A stretch of DNA of 64,000 nucleotides, from positions 124,001 to 188,000 of the forward strand of contig JADFCQ010000003.1 in assembly GCA_015223225.1 (NCBI GenBank), read 5' to 3'. Position numbers and translations under genes: made by a program. The notes under the pieces are model-generated. The model saw only the letters and a program-made list of their open reading frames with translations, was not told the DNA's origin and made no database searches. The DNA is from Acetobacteraceae bacterium H6797 (GTDB lineage: Bacteria; Pseudomonadota; Alphaproteobacteria; Acetobacterales; Acetobacteraceae). This document shows, piece by piece, positions 49,646 to 58,823 of the stretch (position 1 is the first letter of the stretch; each line of letters starts with the position of its first letter).

Positions 49646-51685
49646 ATGACGTGGCGCATCGGCGTTGATATCGGCGGCACCTTCATCGATTTCTGCGCGC
49701 TGGACGACAGTTCGCAGCAGATGCACACGCTGAAGGTTCTCACCACCCCCAACGAACCGGGGCGGGAGGTGATGGAGGGCGTTGCCATCCTGCAGGAGCG
49801 CCACGGCATGGCGCCCGGCGACGTCACGGCTTTCGTGCATGGTACGACGGTGGGCATCAATACCGTCATCCAGCGCAAGGGTGCGCCGCTCGGCCTCATC
49901 ACCAATGCGGGCTTCGAGGATGTGATCGAGATGGCCCGGCTGCGGATGCCGGATATGTACACGCTATTCTGCGCAAGGCCTGAGCAGCTCATTCCGCGCG
50001 ACCGCATCTTCGGCGTGAAGGGCCGCATCCTTGCCGATGGCAGCGAGGCTGAACCGCTGGACGAGGCCGGTGCCGTCGAAGCCGCGCGCAAGGCCAAGGC
50101 GCGGGGTGCGGAGGGCATCATCCTCTCCTTCCTCCACAGTTACCGCAACGAGAGTCACGAACTGGCGGCCAAGGCGGCGATCAAGGCGGCGCTCCCGGAG
50201 ATGTTTGTCTTCTGCTCGGCGGAAATCTGGCCGGTGATCCGCGAATATGAGCGCACGACGACCGTGATCCTGAACGGCTACGTCCATCCGCGCGTCGACA
50301 ATTACCTCATCCGCCTCGGCGAGGCCCTGCGGAGGCAGGGTGTGACGGCGCCCCCCATGATCACCAAATCCAATGGTGGCATCATGGGAATCGAGGAGGG
50401 GCGTACCTCTTGCGTCGGCATGCTGCTTTCCGGCACGGCCTCGGGTGTGATGGGCGCGGCCTTCCTGTCGCGGCAGGCGGGGGTTGAGAGGGCGCTGACG
50501 CTCGATATTGGCGGCACCAGCGCCGATGTGGCCCTCATCATCGATGGCCAGCCGCAATATGGCACGGGCGAGGTGATCGGCGACTTTCCTCTGCACGTGC
50601 CGAGCGTTTCCGTCACCTCGATCGGCGATGGCGGCGGCTCCATCGCTAGCGTGGATGGTTTCGGCATGCTCAAGGTGGGGCCGGAAAGCGCGGGCTCGAC
50701 GCCTGGCCCGGCCTGCTACGGCCGTGGCGGCGAGCGGGCGACCATCACCGATGCCATGGCCGTGCTGGGCTTTCTCGGCCATACGCCCATCGCCTATAAG
50801 GCCGTCGCGATGGATCGCGCCAAGGCCGAGAAGGTGGTGGGCGAGCTTGCGGAGAAACTCGGGCGCGGCTTGCAGCAGACGGCGGAAGCCATCATCCAGG
50901 TCAGCATTTCCTCGATGTTCGCCGAGGTGAATAAGCTCGTCGCACGCTATGGCGTCGATGCGCGCGAATTCACCATGCTGCCCTTCGGCGGCGCGGGCCC
51001 GATGATGGGCTGCCTGCTCGCGCGCGAACTGGGCATGGAGAAAGTGATGATCCCGCGCCGACCCGGCGTGGTCAGCGCCCTGGGCGGCCTCATCGCGGAT
51101 GTTAAGAACGACTTCATCCGTACGCTCTTCTGCGATTTCGACGAGGCCAGCCTGCCTGCGCTCAAGAGCGCGCTGGCCGATCTGCGCGAGAAGGGCCGCA
51201 AGTGGCTGCGGGAGGACCAGGGATTCACGGGCCCTGCGTTCGAGAAAGTCACGGCCGATCTACGCTATCACGGCCAATCCTTCGAGATCGAGACAGTGCT
51301 CGAGGGCCACTGGATCGAGAGTGGCAATCTCGTCGCCCTCGCCGATGCCTTCCATCGTCGGCATGAGGAAATCTACGATTTCGCCGATGAGAAGGCGGCG
51401 GTGCAACTCGTCAACCTGCGCCTCGTCGTCTCCGGCACCACGCCCGCACCCAGCTTCGGCGCGCAGGAAAAGGTCGAAGGTATGCCGGTCCCCGAGAAGG
51501 AAATCGCAGCCTTTCTCGATGGCGCCGTCAGAAAGATGCCGCTCTATTGGCGCGACAATCTCCGCCACGGGCATCGCTTCGCCGGGCCTGCCGTAGTCGC
51601 GCAGGAAGATACCACCGTCTGCATCCCCGGCGGCTTCGATGCCACGGTCGATGCCTTCGGCAACCTTCACCTCACCGCCGCCTAA
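49646..51685 (+). CDS. hyuA: Hydantoinase/oxoprolinase A subunit, copy 2
   Basis: 679 residues from ATG 49646. WRIGVDIGGTFIDFCALDDS opens the hydantoinase N-terminal domain, followed by FVHGTTVGINTVIQRKGAPL and FCSAEIWPVIREYERTTTVI. The ATPase core is LTLDIGGTSADVALIIDG, IGDGGGSIASV, VGPESAGSTPGPACYGRGG, LPFGGAGPMMG. It parallels copy 1 throughout, including identical catalytic blocks, but the residues between blocks differ enough to suggest a different ligand. The hyuB gene starts 14 nt after its stop. Confidence 0.93.
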   Translation: MTWRIGVDIGGTFIDFCALDDSSQQMHTLKVLTTPNEPGREVMEGVAILQERHGMAPGDVTAFVHGTTVGINTVIQRKGAPLGLITNAGFEDVIEMARLRMPDMYTLFCARPEQLIPRDRIFGVKGRILADGSEAEPLDEAGAVEAARKAKARGAEGIILSFLHSYRNESHELAAKAAIKAALPEMFVFCSAEIWPVIREYERTTTVILNGYVHPRVDNYLIRLGEALRRQGVTAPPMITKSNGGIMGIEEGRTSCVGMLLSGTASGVMGAAFLSRQAGVERALTLDIGGTSADVALIIDGQPQYGTGEVIGDFPLHVPSVSVTSIGDGGGSIASVDGFGMLKVGPESAGSTPGPACYGRGGERATITDAMAVLGFLGHTPIAYKAVAMDRAKAEKVVGELAEKLGRGLQQTAEAIIQVSISSMFAEVNKLVARYGVDAREFTMLPFGGAGPMMGCLLARELGMEKVMIPRRPGVVSALGGLIADVKNDFIRTLFCDFDEASLPALKSALADLREKGRKWLREDQGFTGPAFEKVTADLRYHGQSFEIETVLEGHWIESGNLVALADAFHRRHEEIYDFADEKAAVQLVNLRLVVSGTTPAPSFGAQEKVEGMPVPEKEIAAFLDGAVRKMPLYWRDNLRHGHRFAGPAVVAQEDTTVCIPGGFDATVDAFGNLHLTAA

Positions 51686-51699
51686 GAGGAAGAAGACAG

Positions 51700-53661
51700 A
51701 TGGACAAGGTCACGCTCCAGGTCTTCGCCAATCACGCCCGCGCGGCGGCGGAGAATATGGCCTATACGCTCTACCGCACGGCGCATTCGACTTTCGTTAA
51801 GGAGACGGAAGACTTCACGGTGCAGCTCGTCGATGCCACGGGCGGGGTTTTCGCGGTGCCGATGGATCTGGGCGCCACCTGGTATCCTGGCCTCAACTAC
51901 GGCAAGGCCATCGGCATGATCGACGGCTATGAGCCGGGCGATGTGGGCTTCACCAACGATCCTTATAGCGGCTTCCTCGCGACCCATGCGCCGGACCTGC
52001 ATATGTGGAAGCCGATCTTCCACGAGGGGCGGCTACTCTGCTTCGCCTGCGGCCATATCCACAATACCGACATGGGCGGTGCCGTGCCGGCCTCGCTCTC
52101 CCGCACGCTCACGGAGATTCATCAGGAGGGGATTCGCTTCCCACCGATGAAAATCTACGAGAAGGGCGTGATGAACGAGCAGCTGATGCGGGTCATGATG
52201 ACCAATGTCCGCAAGCCCGAGCAGAACCTCGGCGACTTCAAGGCTTTCATCGGCGCGCTCAATACCGGCGAGCGTAAGGTGCGCGCCATGGTTGAAAAGT
52301 TCGGTGCCGATGCCTTCATCGAAGGCGTGAAGGGCCTGCAGAATTACGCCGAACACCAGGCGCGGGAGCTGCTTCGCTCCATGCCCGACGGCACCTACTT
52401 CTTCTCCGATTACAACGACGAGGATTCGGCCAATGGAAATCCTTGCCGCCTCGCGCTGACGCTCACCATCAAGGGCGATAGCGCGACGCTCGACTTCACC
52501 GGCAGCGACCCGCAGCTGACTTCTGCGCTGAACGTGCCCACGGGCAGCAATCCCCATCACACGCTGCTGCTGGTCGGCGTTTATTACGTGCTCTGCACGC
52601 TGAACCCGCAGATCCTGCTGAATATCGGCCTGGTGCGGCCCTTCACCTGCATCGCCCCGGAAGGGACGGTGCTGAACCCGACCTTTCCTGCCGCCGTGGG
52701 CATGCGCAGCCTCACCTGCGCGCGGTTGCGCAGCCTGATCTTCGGCGCCTTCGGCATGGCGATACCGGAGCGGATGCCGGCGGCGCCGGCCGGCACCAGT
52801 TCGATCATGAACATCATGACGACGGACAATCGCACCAAGCGCACCGTGCTGGCGGCCATCAACCCCGTGGTCGGCGGTGCGGGTGGTATGCCGCATCGCG
52901 ACGGCACCAATGGCTCCGGGGCCGATGGCGCCTATCTGAAGAATACGCCGATCGAGATCACCGAAAGCGAAGTGCCCATCGAGATGGTCCGTTACGGTCT
53001 ATTGCCCGATTCCGGCGGCGCCGGGCGCTGGCGCGGCGGCCTCGCGACGGTGATGGAATTCCGCGTTTTCGCGCCCAATACCCGCATCACGGCGCGCAAC
53101 CGCGACCGCTGCCGCTTCCGGCCCTGGGGCATCCTGGGCGGGCAGCCGGGCAAGCCCTCGGATTTCATGCTCAATCCCGGCCGGCCGAATGAGAAGCATC
53201 TGGGCGTCGCCGATCTCGCGACGATGGAGCCGGGCGATCTGCTGCACATCCATTCGCCCGGCGGCGGCGGCCGTGGGCCTGCGCATGAGCGGCCGGTGGA
53301 ACTGGTGCTGCAGGATGTCGAGCGCGGCTATGTCACGCCCGAAGGCGCGGCCGAGGAATATGGCGTGGTAATAGCGGGCGGGGTGCTGGACGAGGCGGCG
53401 ACCATGGCGCGGCGCCAGGCGATGAAGGATGCGCTCACGGGCGAGCATTTCGATCTCGGCCCCGAGCGCCGTGCCTATGAGGCGGTTTGGTGCCGCGAGT
53501 CTTACGCGGCGCTCACCGAAATCCTCTCAGCGCTCCCGGTGCATTGGCGCTTCTTCGTGAAATCGAAGCTCTTCGCCATGCACCGGGTGCCGGGAGCAGG
53601 CGGGGCGGGGCTTCGCGCAGCCTTCGAGAGGCTCCGCGAGACGGTGCCGGGCCTCGCCTGA
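51700..53661 (+). CDS. hyuB: Hydantoinase/oxoprolinase B subunit, copy 2
   Basis: 653 residues from ATG 51700, with GAGGAAG upstream. It has the same blocks as copy 1: YRTAHSTFVKETEDFTVQLV, FTNDPYSGFLATHAPDLHMW, CGHIHNTDMGGAVPASLSRT, TFPAAVGMRSLTCARLRSLI, SPGGGGRGPAHERPVELVLQ and the C-terminal LSALPVHWRFFVKSKLFAMH. The glycine-rich C-terminal loop is longer than in copy 1. It completes a second ATP-dependent cyclic amidase. Converges with a small lipoprotein gene 10 nt away; no clear terminator between them. Confidence 0.93.
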   Translation: MDKVTLQVFANHARAAAENMAYTLYRTAHSTFVKETEDFTVQLVDATGGVFAVPMDLGATWYPGLNYGKAIGMIDGYEPGDVGFTNDPYSGFLATHAPDLHMWKPIFHEGRLLCFACGHIHNTDMGGAVPASLSRTLTEIHQEGIRFPPMKIYEKGVMNEQLMRVMMTNVRKPEQNLGDFKAFIGALNTGERKVRAMVEKFGADAFIEGVKGLQNYAEHQARELLRSMPDGTYFFSDYNDEDSANGNPCRLALTLTIKGDSATLDFTGSDPQLTSALNVPTGSNPHHTLLLVGVYYVLCTLNPQILLNIGLVRPFTCIAPEGTVLNPTFPAAVGMRSLTCARLRSLIFGAFGMAIPERMPAAPAGTSSIMNIMTTDNRTKRTVLAAINPVVGGAGGMPHRDGTNGSGADGAYLKNTPIEITESEVPIEMVRYGLLPDSGGAGRWRGGLATVMEFRVFAPNTRITARNRDRCRFRPWGILGGQPGKPSDFMLNPGRPNEKHLGVADLATMEPGDLLHIHSPGGGGRGPAHERPVELVLQDVERGYVTPEGAAEEYGVVIAGGVLDEAATMARRQAMKDALTGEHFDLGPERRAYEAVWCRESYAALTEILSALPVHWRFFVKSKLFAMHRVPGAGGAGLRAAFERLRETVPGLA

Positions 53662-53671
53662 TACCGCGCGC

Positions 53672-53857
53672 CTACCAACGGCGATAATAGCCGTAATGCG
53701 GCGCGTAATAGACCGGCGGGCCATAATAGCGGGGGCCGTAATAGCCCCCGTAATAGCCCGGGGCCGGATAGGCCACGCAGCCCGCGAGGCCGGCACCCAC
53801 GGCTGCCAGCAGGAGAGCGCGGGTAGCGAGACGACGAATTGGCTTCTGGAAGCGCAT
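53672..53857 (-). CDS. Small Tyr/Gly-rich lipoprotein
   Basis: 61 residues with AGGAGG 5 nt before the ATG. Basic N-terminus, hydrophobic core and a lipobox LAGC (24-27) give a typical lipoprotein signal; lipidation would be at C27. The mature 34 residues are almost only Tyr, Gly and Pro (YPAPGYYGGYYGPRYYGPP), ending in RRW. Similar low-complexity small lipoproteins are common in alphaproteobacteria; function unknown, probably outer-membrane surface or periplasmic. Not linked by strand to either neighbour. Confidence 0.75.
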   Translation of the reverse strand: MRFQKPIRRLATRALLLAAVGAGLAGCVAYPAPGYYGGYYGPRYYGPPVYYAPHYGYYRRW

Positions 53858-54111
53858 CTGGGCCTCCTCTCCATGTCACGATGCCAGGATCAAGCGCTCT
53901 GCTTGAGGCGGCTTGAAGGCAACGTCACGGCCGAATTGTGGTTTCGGTTTCACAGGATGTAACCATGTAACCGGCGGGGCGCCTTCACGGCACGGCATGC
54001 GGCGCCTTATGATGCCGCGCGTGAGATGAAGGGGCGCAAGGTGCCGTGCAAGACCGCCAATCCGTTCGGCAGCCGCCAAGCCTGCCCTCCCTCCAGCGTG
54101 AGCGGCTGGTG

Positions 54112-55005
54112 ATGACGCGGCGTGCGTCTTTGGGCGCCATGGCCTTCGCGGCCATGAGTGCGGCCGGCGCTGCCTGGGCGGCGGAGCAAGAGCCGGCTTC
54201 GCTCTCGCGCAGCGTCGCTTGGGTGATGGAGCCGGGTGGCGACCCCTCTCGTGCGCAGCTCGTGCAGGTCGCCTGGCCCGATGGGGAGCCACCGCCGGGC
54301 GGCTTCCCGGTGATGATCCTGCTCGATGGGCAAACGAGCTTTCCCATCGCCGTCGCCTCGCTCCGTGCGCAGGAGCGCCGGGTGGAGGTGACGCGCGTGA
54401 AGCCCGCGATCATCGTCGGCCTCTCCGGCATCAAGGATGGCGTGCATGATGGCGATGCGCGGGCGCGGGACTATACGCTGCCCGGCCCTAATGCCCCGGC
54501 GGGCACGGGCGGCGCCGATGCTTTCCTGGCCTTCATCGAGGAGGAATTGAAGCCGGCGCTGGAGCAGCGTTTCGTCATCGATCGTGATCGCTACGCGATT
54601 TTCGGCCATTCCTATGGCGGGCTTTTCGTGCTGCACGCGCTCTTCAGCCGCCCCGGCACCTTCCGCCGCATGATTGCGGCGAGCCCCTCGATCTGGTGGC
54701 AGGAAGGCGTGCTGCTGAAGGAGGAGCCGCATCTCCTGGCTCAGCCCCGCGAGTTGCTCTCGCGCATCGGGCTGCTGGTGCCGGTGGGGGGCGATGAAAG
54801 CCCGGACGCGCCGGGGCTTTCGGAAGAGCGGCGGGAGCGTATGCGCCGTTCGGCGATGCAGGCCCGGGCCAGGGCGCTCACCGAGCGGCTGACGGCGGCG
54901 GGCCTGCCCTCGGACTATCTGGAATTCCCGGGCGAGAACCACGGCTCCGTCATCGCGCCGGCCATCGGCAGGGCGATGCGCTTCGCCCTGGGCCCGGACG
55001 CCTGA
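54112..55005 (+). CDS. Periplasmic alpha/beta-hydrolase, IroE/Fes-like esterase
   Basis: 297 residues from ATG 54112, giving a clean signal peptide (TRRASLGAMAFAAMSAAGAA, cleaved after AWA); a GTG at 54046 would extend it by 22 residues. Putative-esterase (esterase D/Fes) fold: VMILLDGQTSFPIAVASL, IIVGLSGIKDG, nucleophile in YAIFGHSYGGLFVLHALF (S167), and a late histidine in EFPGENHGSVI. IroE and BesA relatives hydrolyse siderophore esters. Its position 1.8 kb from a heme-uptake operon fits an iron role, but other ester substrates are possible. Confidence 0.78.
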   Translation: MTRRASLGAMAFAAMSAAGAAWAAEQEPASLSRSVAWVMEPGGDPSRAQLVQVAWPDGEPPPGGFPVMILLDGQTSFPIAVASLRAQERRVEVTRVKPAIIVGLSGIKDGVHDGDARARDYTLPGPNAPAGTGGADAFLAFIEEELKPALEQRFVIDRDRYAIFGHSYGGLFVLHALFSRPGTFRRMIAASPSIWWQEGVLLKEEPHLLAQPRELLSRIGLLVPVGGDESPDAPGLSEERRERMRRSAMQARARALTERLTAAGLPSDYLEFPGENHGSVIAPAIGRAMRFALGPDA

Positions 55006-55014
55006 CGCGCCGCC

Positions 55015-56670
55015 TCAGTAGGCGCCGGCCCAGCCGTCGCGCCGCGGATCGGAGCCCGCCGCGCGCACGCCATTCTCGAGCACGCGGATGCATTCCAGGC
55101 TGCAGGTGCCCTCGATATGGCCCTGGCGCTGGAGATGGTGGCCCTTGGCCGTCAGGCGGGCCAGCGTCGCCTCGCCGACATCCTCCTCGATGGTCAGCGC
55201 GTCGTTGCCGCCATGGGGCCAATTGGCCTCCTGGCCGGGCTGGCTGCTGAACCAGCGCGGGGCTTCCACCACGGCCTGCGGGTCGAGGTTGAAGTCGATC
55301 AGCGCGGTGATGGCCTGGAGATTGACCTGCACCTGATTGTCGGCGCCCGGCGTGCCGACCACCCCCCAGGGCTTGCCATCCTTCAGGATCATGGGCGCGT
55401 TCATCGTGTGCCGCACCCGCTTGCCCGGCTTTAGCGCATTGGGATGGCTGCCGAGGTGCCAGGTGGTCATGCGGTTGTTGAGCAGGATGCCCGTCTCGCC
55501 CGCCACCACGCCGGAGCCGAAGGGGTTGTTGATGCTCTGGATGGCCGAGACGGCATTGCCCTCGGCATCGACGATGCAGAAATAGGTGGTATTGCCCTCA
55601 TTCGGCGCGGGCAGGGTAAGCGGCACCTCGCTCGCGCGATGCAGGTCGATATCATCGGCCATGGCATCCGCATGGGTCTCCGAAAGGATGTGCTCCAGCG
55701 GCACCTCGGCGAAGCGCGGGTCGGTCGCATAGCGCTCGCGGTCGCGGAAGGCGCGCTTCTTGGCCTCGACCTGGATGTGGATGGCGTCGGCGGAATTGTG
55801 GCCGAGCGAGGCGAGGTCGAAGCGCTCGACGATCTTCAACTCCTGCAGCAGCACGAAGCCCATGGAATTGGGCGGTGTCTGCAAAATGTCGTAGCCGCGG
55901 TAGGTGATGCCGACGGGGGCCTGCATCTCGGCCTCGAAACCGGCGAGATCGGCCTCGGCGATGATGCCGCCCCGGCCCTGCGTGGCGGCGGCGAGGCGGC
56001 GGGCAAGGGCGCCGCGATAGAAGGCCTCGTAGCCGCCATGGGCCACTTCCTCGAGCGTGCGGGCAAGGGCGATCTGGCGGATGAGATGGCCCACGGCCGG
56101 TACATCGCCCTCGTGCAGATAGGTGGCGGTGGCCAGCGCGTCCTTCCGCAAACGGCCGAGGCTCATCTTGGCGTAGCGGCGGTAGTTCTGCGTCACCGGC
56201 AGGCCCTCCGCGGCCAGCGCGATGGCGGTGCGGAAGAGGCTGGCCCAGGGCAGGCGGCCATGGGCGGCATGCATCGCGGCCAGGGCGCCCAGGGAGCCGG
56301 GGGTGGAGGCCGCGCCGGCGCCGTCGGGCGGCATGCCCGAACCGGCATAGCGGGCGGGGTCGGCCGCCGCCGGGGCGCTGCCGCTGCCGTTATAGACCCG
56401 GCCACGGCCCTCGGCGGCCAGCCATAGATTGTAGAACCCATCCCCGCCCAGGCCGGACATCATCGGCTCGGCCACGCCCAGGGTGATGGCGACCGCCACG
56501 GCCGCATCGGCGGCATTGCCGCCCGCCCGCAGTGCATCGAGGCCGGCCTGGGTCGCGAAAGGATGGTTCGACGCCACGGCGCCGCTCTGGCCCATGATGA
56601 GAGGGCGATGGCTGCGGCGAAGTTCGAGCATGGCGCTGATCCCGGGAAGGTTCTGGGGCCGGGGGTTCAT
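55015..56670 (-). CDS. ggt: Gamma-glutamyltransferase family protein
   Basis: 551 residues from ATG 56670 (an ATG at 56631 is an alternative; both lack a strong ribosome site). ASNHPFATQAGLDALRAGGN, PMMSGLGGDGFYNLW and TPPNSMGFVLLQELKIVERF are Ntn-hydrolase GGT blocks. The maturation site and nucleophile is the first Thr of NTTYFCIVDAEGNAVSAIQS (about T361). SGVVAGETGILLNNRM follows. No signal peptide is apparent, so it may act in the cytoplasm as in other GGT-like acylases. Family members cleave glutathione and gamma-glutamyl amides or, less often, cephalosporin side chains. Confidence 0.9.
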   Translation of the reverse strand: MNPRPQNLPGISAMLELRRSHRPLIMGQSGAVASNHPFATQAGLDALRAGGNAADAAVAVAITLGVAEPMMSGLGGDGFYNLWLAAEGRGRVYNGSGSAPAAADPARYAGSGMPPDGAGAASTPGSLGALAAMHAAHGRLPWASLFRTAIALAAEGLPVTQNYRRYAKMSLGRLRKDALATATYLHEGDVPAVGHLIRQIALARTLEEVAHGGYEAFYRGALARRLAAATQGRGGIIAEADLAGFEAEMQAPVGITYRGYDILQTPPNSMGFVLLQELKIVERFDLASLGHNSADAIHIQVEAKKRAFRDRERYATDPRFAEVPLEHILSETHADAMADDIDLHRASEVPLTLPAPNEGNTTYFCIVDAEGNAVSAIQSINNPFGSGVVAGETGILLNNRMTTWHLGSHPNALKPGKRVRHTMNAPMILKDGKPWGVVGTPGADNQVQVNLQAITALIDFNLDPQAVVEAPRWFSSQPGQEANWPHGGNDALTIEEDVGEATLARLTAKGHHLQRQGHIEGTCSLECIRVLENGVRAAGSDPRRDGWAGAY

Positions 56671-56757
56671 CCGGCGGCCCAGCCACTAGACGGCCTGCGG
56701 CCGGGAGGGTCAATCCGGCAGGCCTCACGGCATGATGAGGCAACGTATGATTAGGCA

Positions 56758-56791
56758 TTGCCGACTCAGTTGAGACTAATTATCAATTGCG
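56758..56791 (+). promoter_or_regulatory. Promoter with Fur-like box for the heme-uptake operon
   Basis: TTGCCG (56758-56763), a 17-nt spacer and TATCAA (56781-56786) form a plausible sigma-70 promoter. The stretch TTGAGACTAATTATCAATTG (from 56770) resembles a Fur/Irr-type AT-rich operator and covers the -10, so iron-loaded repressor would block transcription. It is 42 nt upstream of the receptor's start codon. Iron regulation of this operon type is well established; the site itself is by eye. Confidence 0.55.
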
Positions 56792-56832
56792 ACATAGACC
56801 GAAAAATTACGCCTCCCGAAAGGTTCAGTCCC

Positions 56833-58815
56833 ATGAGGTCCTTCCCGCGTCGTCTCATGGCGAGTTCCGCCATGAGCGTGGTTCTTGCCGCCTTGTCCTC
56901 GGCGGCGATGGCCCAGCCGGCGCCCGCCACGCCGCAACTCGGCACCATCGAGGTCCAGGAAAACGCGCCGGGGCAGAATGTCTCGACCGTCGATCGCAAC
57001 CGCCTGCTGAACGAGCAGGGGCCGAAGCTCGACGACACGCTGCGCAGCATGGCCGGCGTCTTCACGCGGCAGACGGCGCAGCAGCCGGGCGTCGCGGTGA
57101 ATATCCGCGGCTTCGAGGGCCAGGGCCGCGTCAATATGATGATCGACGGCGTGCGCCAGAGCTTCCGCTTCACCGGGCACGAGGCCGCGGGCTTCACCTA
57201 TATCGACCCGATGCTGCTGGCCGGGATCGACATTTCCCGTGGCGAGGTCACGGGGCTCGGCGGCGGCGGGCTCGCGGGTTCGGCGAATTTCCGCACGCTT
57301 GGCGTTGATGACATCGTGGACCCGGGCAAGACCGTGGGCGGCCTCGCGCGGCTCAGCTGGGGCAGCAATGGCGTCGGCTTCCAGGAGATGCTGGCGGGCG
57401 GCGTGCGCATCGACCAGTTCGGCATCGCGGGCGCGATCAGCCGGCGGAATTCCGACAATTACCATGACGGCTACGGCAATAGCGTGCCCCATTCGGGGCA
57501 GGATCTGATCTCGGGCCTGATCAAGGGCACCTGGACCAACGGCATCCACTCGATCAACCTCGGCGGCGTCTTCTACGACAACGATTTCGCCGCGAATTCC
57601 TATTACCAGACGGTCAATAACAAGACCTTCAACCTGGGCTATCGCTACAATCCGGGCAGCGACCTGATCGACCTGCACATCAATGCCCGTGCCAATATCC
57701 TGAACATGAAGTACACGGCCGGGATAAGCGGCGCTCCCCCGTATGTGGGCCGCACCATCCAGGATAATGGCGTCGGCTTCGATATTGCGAATGATTCTCG
57801 TTTTTATCTGGGCTCTTGGACGCTGCTCAGCAGCAATGGCCTGGAATATTTTCATGATGACGTGAAGGCGCATAACGGCGGTGTGAACCCCGGCAGCGGC
57901 GAGGCTTCCACGCTCGGCGTCTTCACCAACAACACCTTCCGCTACGGCATCGTCGATTTCATCGCGGGCCTGCGCTTCAACCGCTACACGATCGACGGCA
58001 AGGGTGTGCTGAGCGATTCACAAGGCGCCTATTCCGTCGATCAGGACGATAGCTCCTTCGATCCGAAATTCACCCTTGCGCTCAACGTGACGCCGTGGCT
58101 GCAGCCCTATGTGAGCTGGGGTCGCTCCATGCGGGCCCCCTCGTTGCAGGAGACCATGCTCGGCGGCGACCATCCCGGCGGCCAAACGCAAGGCTTCATT
58201 CCGAACCCCTTCCTGAAGCCCGAACAGTCGCAGGGCTGGGAGGCCGGTGTGAACGTGAACCGGGCCGACCTGCTGATGCCCCATGACTCGCTGACCATGC
58301 GGGTGAACTACTTCAACAAGGACGTTGAGGACTACATCGCCGCCCGTGCTGTCGGCCGCGTCTTCCAATATCAGAACATCCCCGGCACCACCCATGTGAG
58401 CGGCTGGGAGGTCGAGGCCAATTACGATGCCGGCTTCGCCTTCGGCGGCGTGACCTTTACGCAGATAGATAACGACCTTCCCACGCAGCAGCCGGGCGTC
58501 GGGGCAAGCCAGTATCTGCCGGACCAGGTCTATTCGCTCAATGCCGGCTTCCGCGCCTTCGAGCGCCGGCTGACCATGGGCGGGCGCTTCGATCATGTCT
58601 CGGACGGCAAGGCCGCGACCTTTGCGGGCGACGTGGCGCAGAGCGGTAAGGCCTATGACCTCGTGGGCCTCTACGCCACCTACAAGCTCACCGAGAATGT
58701 CGATCTCAACACGCGGGTCACCAATCTTTTCGACACGGCCTATACGCCCTTCCTCAGCACCATCGGCACGGGCCAGGGCCGCACCTTCTATGTCTCCACC
58801 CAGGTGAAGTTCTGA
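56833..58815 (+). CDS. TonB-dependent heme/hemoglobin receptor
   Basis: 660 residues from ATG 56833. Signal peptide (SSAMSVVLAALSSAAMAQPA). The plug domain starts with TIEVQENAPGQNVSTVDRNR and includes GVAVNIRGFEGQGRVNMMID and GVRQSFRFTG. The barrel carries PYVSWGRSMRAPSLQETMLG and FIPNPFLKPEQSQGWEAGVN (the FxPNPxLxPE motif of heme receptors, with MRAP in place of FRAP). It ends with the aromatic C-terminal strand GRTFYVSTQVKF. It moves heme through the outer membrane with TonB energy. First gene of the operon with hmuTUV. Confidence 0.92.
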   Translation: MRSFPRRLMASSAMSVVLAALSSAAMAQPAPATPQLGTIEVQENAPGQNVSTVDRNRLLNEQGPKLDDTLRSMAGVFTRQTAQQPGVAVNIRGFEGQGRVNMMIDGVRQSFRFTGHEAAGFTYIDPMLLAGIDISRGEVTGLGGGGLAGSANFRTLGVDDIVDPGKTVGGLARLSWGSNGVGFQEMLAGGVRIDQFGIAGAISRRNSDNYHDGYGNSVPHSGQDLISGLIKGTWTNGIHSINLGGVFYDNDFAANSYYQTVNNKTFNLGYRYNPGSDLIDLHINARANILNMKYTAGISGAPPYVGRTIQDNGVGFDIANDSRFYLGSWTLLSSNGLEYFHDDVKAHNGGVNPGSGEASTLGVFTNNTFRYGIVDFIAGLRFNRYTIDGKGVLSDSQGAYSVDQDDSSFDPKFTLALNVTPWLQPYVSWGRSMRAPSLQETMLGGDHPGGQTQGFIPNPFLKPEQSQGWEAGVNVNRADLLMPHDSLTMRVNYFNKDVEDYIAARAVGRVFQYQNIPGTTHVSGWEVEANYDAGFAFGGVTFTQIDNDLPTQQPGVGASQYLPDQVYSLNAGFRAFERRLTMGGRFDHVSDGKAATFAGDVAQSGKAYDLVGLYATYKLTENVDLNTRVTNLFDTAYTPFLSTIGTGQGRTFYVSTQVKF

Positions 58816-58823
58816 GGAGGGCC

